Origin: Hydractinia symbiolongicarpus
Lineage: Eukaryota > Cnidaria > Hydrozoa > Anthoathecata > Hydractiniidae
Direction: 5' to 3'
Length of the DNA: 64,000 nucleotides
Assembly (NCBI RefSeq): GCF_029227915.1
Contig: NC_079876.1
Location: 5,210,001 to 5,274,000 of the forward strand
The notes beneath the pieces are model-generated. The model worked only from the letters and a program-made list of their open reading frames with translations, made no database searches and was not told where the DNA came from. Below are positions 61,855 through 64,000 of the stretch, in pieces. The first letter of the stretch is position 1, and every line of letters begins with the position of its first letter. Made by a program: the position numbers and the translations under genes.

Positions 61855-64000
61855 CCAACCTTTGTAACACAAACGGACAGACGCCGTTAGAAAGTCAATG
61901 AAATGTAGTTTTTGAAACTGTCGCTATTTCTTCAACGCGCGATATCGCATAGGAATAGTCCCACAGTAAAGAATGACTTAGTTATCTAAGTTTTTAAATG
62001 AAGCGCTACCACAGAGACCAGTGTAATCGCTAAGTTTTGGCAATCATGTCAAATTAAGGAGAATGTTATTTCTTGGAGTCCAATTGTCTCCTTTATCACA
62101 TTTATCAGGTGACAGTCCAAAGTTAGTTCAATTAAGTCCCACAGTCATTCATTTCATAGTTAAGAGCGATGCAACCTAGTAATATTAGAAAAATATTGCT
62201 AAATACATGTTGGTACGAATATGTGACCAAACCGTTGTAACTGAAAGGGACTGACACTGTTAGAAAGTCAATGAAATGTAGTTTTTGAAACTGTCGCTCT
62301 TTCTTCAGCGCGCGATAACGGATAGGATTGCTCCCACAGTAAAGAATGACTTATTTATCTAAATTTTTAAATGAAGCGCTACCACAGCGCCCAGTGTAAT
62401 CGCTGAGTTCCGGCAATCACGTCAAATTAAGAAGAATGTTATTTCTTGGAGTCCAATTGTCTCCTTTATCACATTTATCAGGTGACAGTCCAAAGTTAGT
62501 TCAATTAAGTCCCACAGTCAATCGTTCCATAGTTAAAAGCGATGCAACCTAGTAATATCACAAAAATATCGCTAAATACATGTTTGTACGAATATGTGAC
62601 CTAACCGTTGTAACTCAAACGGCCAGACACCGTTAGAAAGTCAATGAAATGTAGTTTTTGAAACTCGCGCTATCTCCTCAGCGCGCGATAACGGCTAGGA
62701 TTGGTCCCACAGTAAAGAATGACATATTTATCTAAATTTTTAAATGAAGCGCTACCACAGAGACCAGTGTAATCGCTAAGTTTTGGCAATCATATCAAAT
62801 TAAGAAGAATGTTATTTCTTGGAGTCCAATTGTCTCCTTTATCACATTTATTAGGTGATAGTCCAAAGTTAGTTCAATTAAGTCCCACAGTCAATAGTTT
62901 CATAGTTAAAAGCGATGCAACCTAGTAATATTAGAAAAATATTGCTAAATACATGTTGGTACGAATATGTGACCAAACCGTTGTAACTGGAGGGGACTGA
63001 CACCGTTAGAAAGTCAATGAAATGTAGTTTTTGAAACTGTCGCTATTTCTTCAGCGCGCGATAACGGATAAGATTGGTCCCACAGTAAAGAATGAATTTT
63101 TTATCTTAATTTTCAAATGAAGCGCTACCACAGAGCCCAGTGTAATCGCTGAGTTTCGGCAATCATGTCAGATTAAGAAGAATGTTATTTCTTGGAGTCC
63201 AATTGTCTCCTTTATCACATTTATCAGGTGACAGTCCAAAGTTAGTTCAATTAAGTCCCACAGTCAATCGTTTCATAGTTAAAAGCGATGCAACCTAGTA
63301 ATATTAGAAAAATATCGCTAAATACATGTTTGTACGAATATGTGACCCAACCTTTGTAACACAAACGGACAGACGCCGTTAGAAAGTCAATGAAATGTCG
63401 TTTTTGAAACTGTCGCTATTTCTTCAGCGCGCGATAACGGCTAGGATTGATCCCGCAGTAAAAAATGAATTTTTTATCTTAATTTTTAAATGAAGCGCTA
63501 CCACAGAGCCCAGTGTAATCGCTGAGTTTCGGCAATCATGTCAAATTAAGAAGAATGTTATTTCTTGGAGTCCAATTGTCTCCTTTATCACATTTATCAG
63601 GTGACAGTCCAACTTTAGTTCAATTAAGTCCCACAGTCAATCGTTTCACAGTTAAAAGCGATGCAACCTAGTAATATCAGATAAATATCGCTAAATACAT
63701 GTTGGTACGGATATATGACCCAAACGTTGTAACTCAAACGGACTGACACCGTTAGAAAGTCAATGAAATGTAGTTTTTGAAACTGTCGCTATTTCTTCAA
63801 CGCGCGATATCGCATAGGAATAGTCCCACAGTAAAGAATGACTTAGTTATCTAAGTTTTTAAATGAAGCGCTACCACAGAGACCAGTGTAATCGCTAAGT
63901 TTTGGCAATCATGTCAAATTAAGAAGAATGTTATTTCTTGGAGTCCAATTGTCTCCTTTATCACATTTATCAGGTGACAGTCCAAAGTTAGTTCAATTAA
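61806..64000 (+). repeat. HOR copy E2 (partner of 58457-60651, cut by window end)
   Basis: Second copy, anchors 61890, 62263, 62636, 63009, 63382 and 63755. It still matches at the last base of the window, so the true right edge lies outside. It begins inside a monomer whose front is the long-range tract described at 61470-61854. Confidence 0.9.

Larger units (their letters stand above)
1..64000 (+). repeat. Tandem satellite array, ~373-bp monomer, 172 monomers, all head to tail
   Basis: The phase mark GAAAGTCAATGAAATG recurs every 372-374 bp (main class) or 365-366 bp (short class) from 234 to 63755, always on this strand. Within a monomer (anchor base = 1) the landmarks are: anchor 1-16; AGTTTttgAAACT dyad 18-30; CG-rich block with AGCGCG near 45-50; TCCCACAGT 70-78; AGCGCT near 113-118; GTGTAATCGCT near 132; AGAAGAATGTTATTT near 168; CAATTG 192-197; second TCCCACAGT 248-256; GCAACCTAGTAATA near 282; TACATGT near 315; CCGTT near 343. 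Sister monomers differ mostly by substitutions plus a few small indels. No base range falls outside the satellite, so every gene-free stretch in the window is explained by it. Organisation is that of a eukaryotic centromeric or pericentromeric satellite (inference); the family itself I do not recognise. Confidence 0.98.
54560..64000 (+). repeat. Domain V: 4-6-monomer HOR, runs off the window end
   Basis: Anchors at 54833, 55199, 55572, 55945, 56318, 56691, 57057, 57429, 57802, 58175, 58541, 58914, 59287, 59660, 60033, 60406, 60779, 61152, 61524, 61890, 62263, 62636, 63009, 63382 and 63755. Types are a (GACGCCG, CGATATCGCATAGG), b (GTCGCTCTTTC, GATTGCTCCC), c (CGGCCAGACACCG, CTCGCGC), d (CTGGAGGGGACTG, GGATAAGATTGG), e (CCTTTGTAACAC, GACGCCG) and f (GGATATATGACCC). 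Read order: a-b-c-d-e, a-b-d-e, a-b-c-d-e-f, b-c-d', a-b-c-d-e-f. Confidence 0.88.

Noticed and set aside
1-64000. CRISPR array
   Set aside because: There are no short repeats alternating with unique spacers. The period is 373 bp and the whole unit is repeated.
1-64000. Telomeric repeats, rDNA, tRNA or histone gene clusters
   Set aside because: No tandem TTAGGG/TTAGG-type runs, no tRNA-like A/B boxes and no long conserved coding stretch. TTAGGTGACAG is a single-base variant of ATCAGGTGACAG.
1-64000. Transposon insertion or inverted segment
   Set aside because: Anchor spacing never exceeds 374 bp and every anchor is on the + strand, so there is no room for an insertion and no strand switch.

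Overview
The whole 64 kb is one uninterrupted head-to-tail array of a satellite DNA. The monomer is about 373 bp, AT-rich (by eye near 60% A+T) and always in the same orientation. Using the conserved 16-mer GAAAGTCAATGAAATG as a phase mark I placed 172 monomers, from an anchor at 234 to one at 63755 (mean spacing about 371.5 bp). Both window ends cut through a monomer, so the array continues on both sides. I see no credible gene, RNA gene, transposon, CRISPR array or non-satellite spacer. A megasatellite of this kind, with higher-order repeats (HORs), is typical of centromeric or pericentromeric heterochromatin in a eukaryote. I do not recognise the family and cannot name the taxon.

Layout. 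Domain I (1 to about 10.2 kb) carries a private variant (CTCACTTTCAC plus CATAATC) and a near-perfect 20-bp palindrome, with 3348-bp and 4768-bp HOR offsets. Domain II (about 10.2-27.0 kb) mixes long (373) and short (366) monomers in 739-, 1101-, 1487-, 2224- and 4820-bp periods. Domain III (about 27.0-39.3 kb) is built mainly on a 4-monomer, 1492-bp unit, repeated with gains and losses of single monomers, and contains no short monomers. Domain IV (about 39.3-54.6 kb) is a large tandem duplication of 20-21 monomers (offsets 7819 and 7445 bp), with about a dozen base differences in the ~4.6 kb I compared. Domain V (about 54.6-64 kb) is a 4-6-monomer HOR nested in a 3349-bp period that runs off the window end.

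The array records its own evolution. Hybrid monomers mark unequal exchanges that added or removed exactly one monomer. One patch of about 180 bp looks like gene conversion, and one tract of about 385 bp is shared between domains 35 kb apart. The three longest open frames are accidental: they start at TTG and are open only because single bases destroyed stop codons present in sister monomers. Coordinates of HOR edges are usually good to a few tens of bases, because sister monomers are identical around the crossovers.
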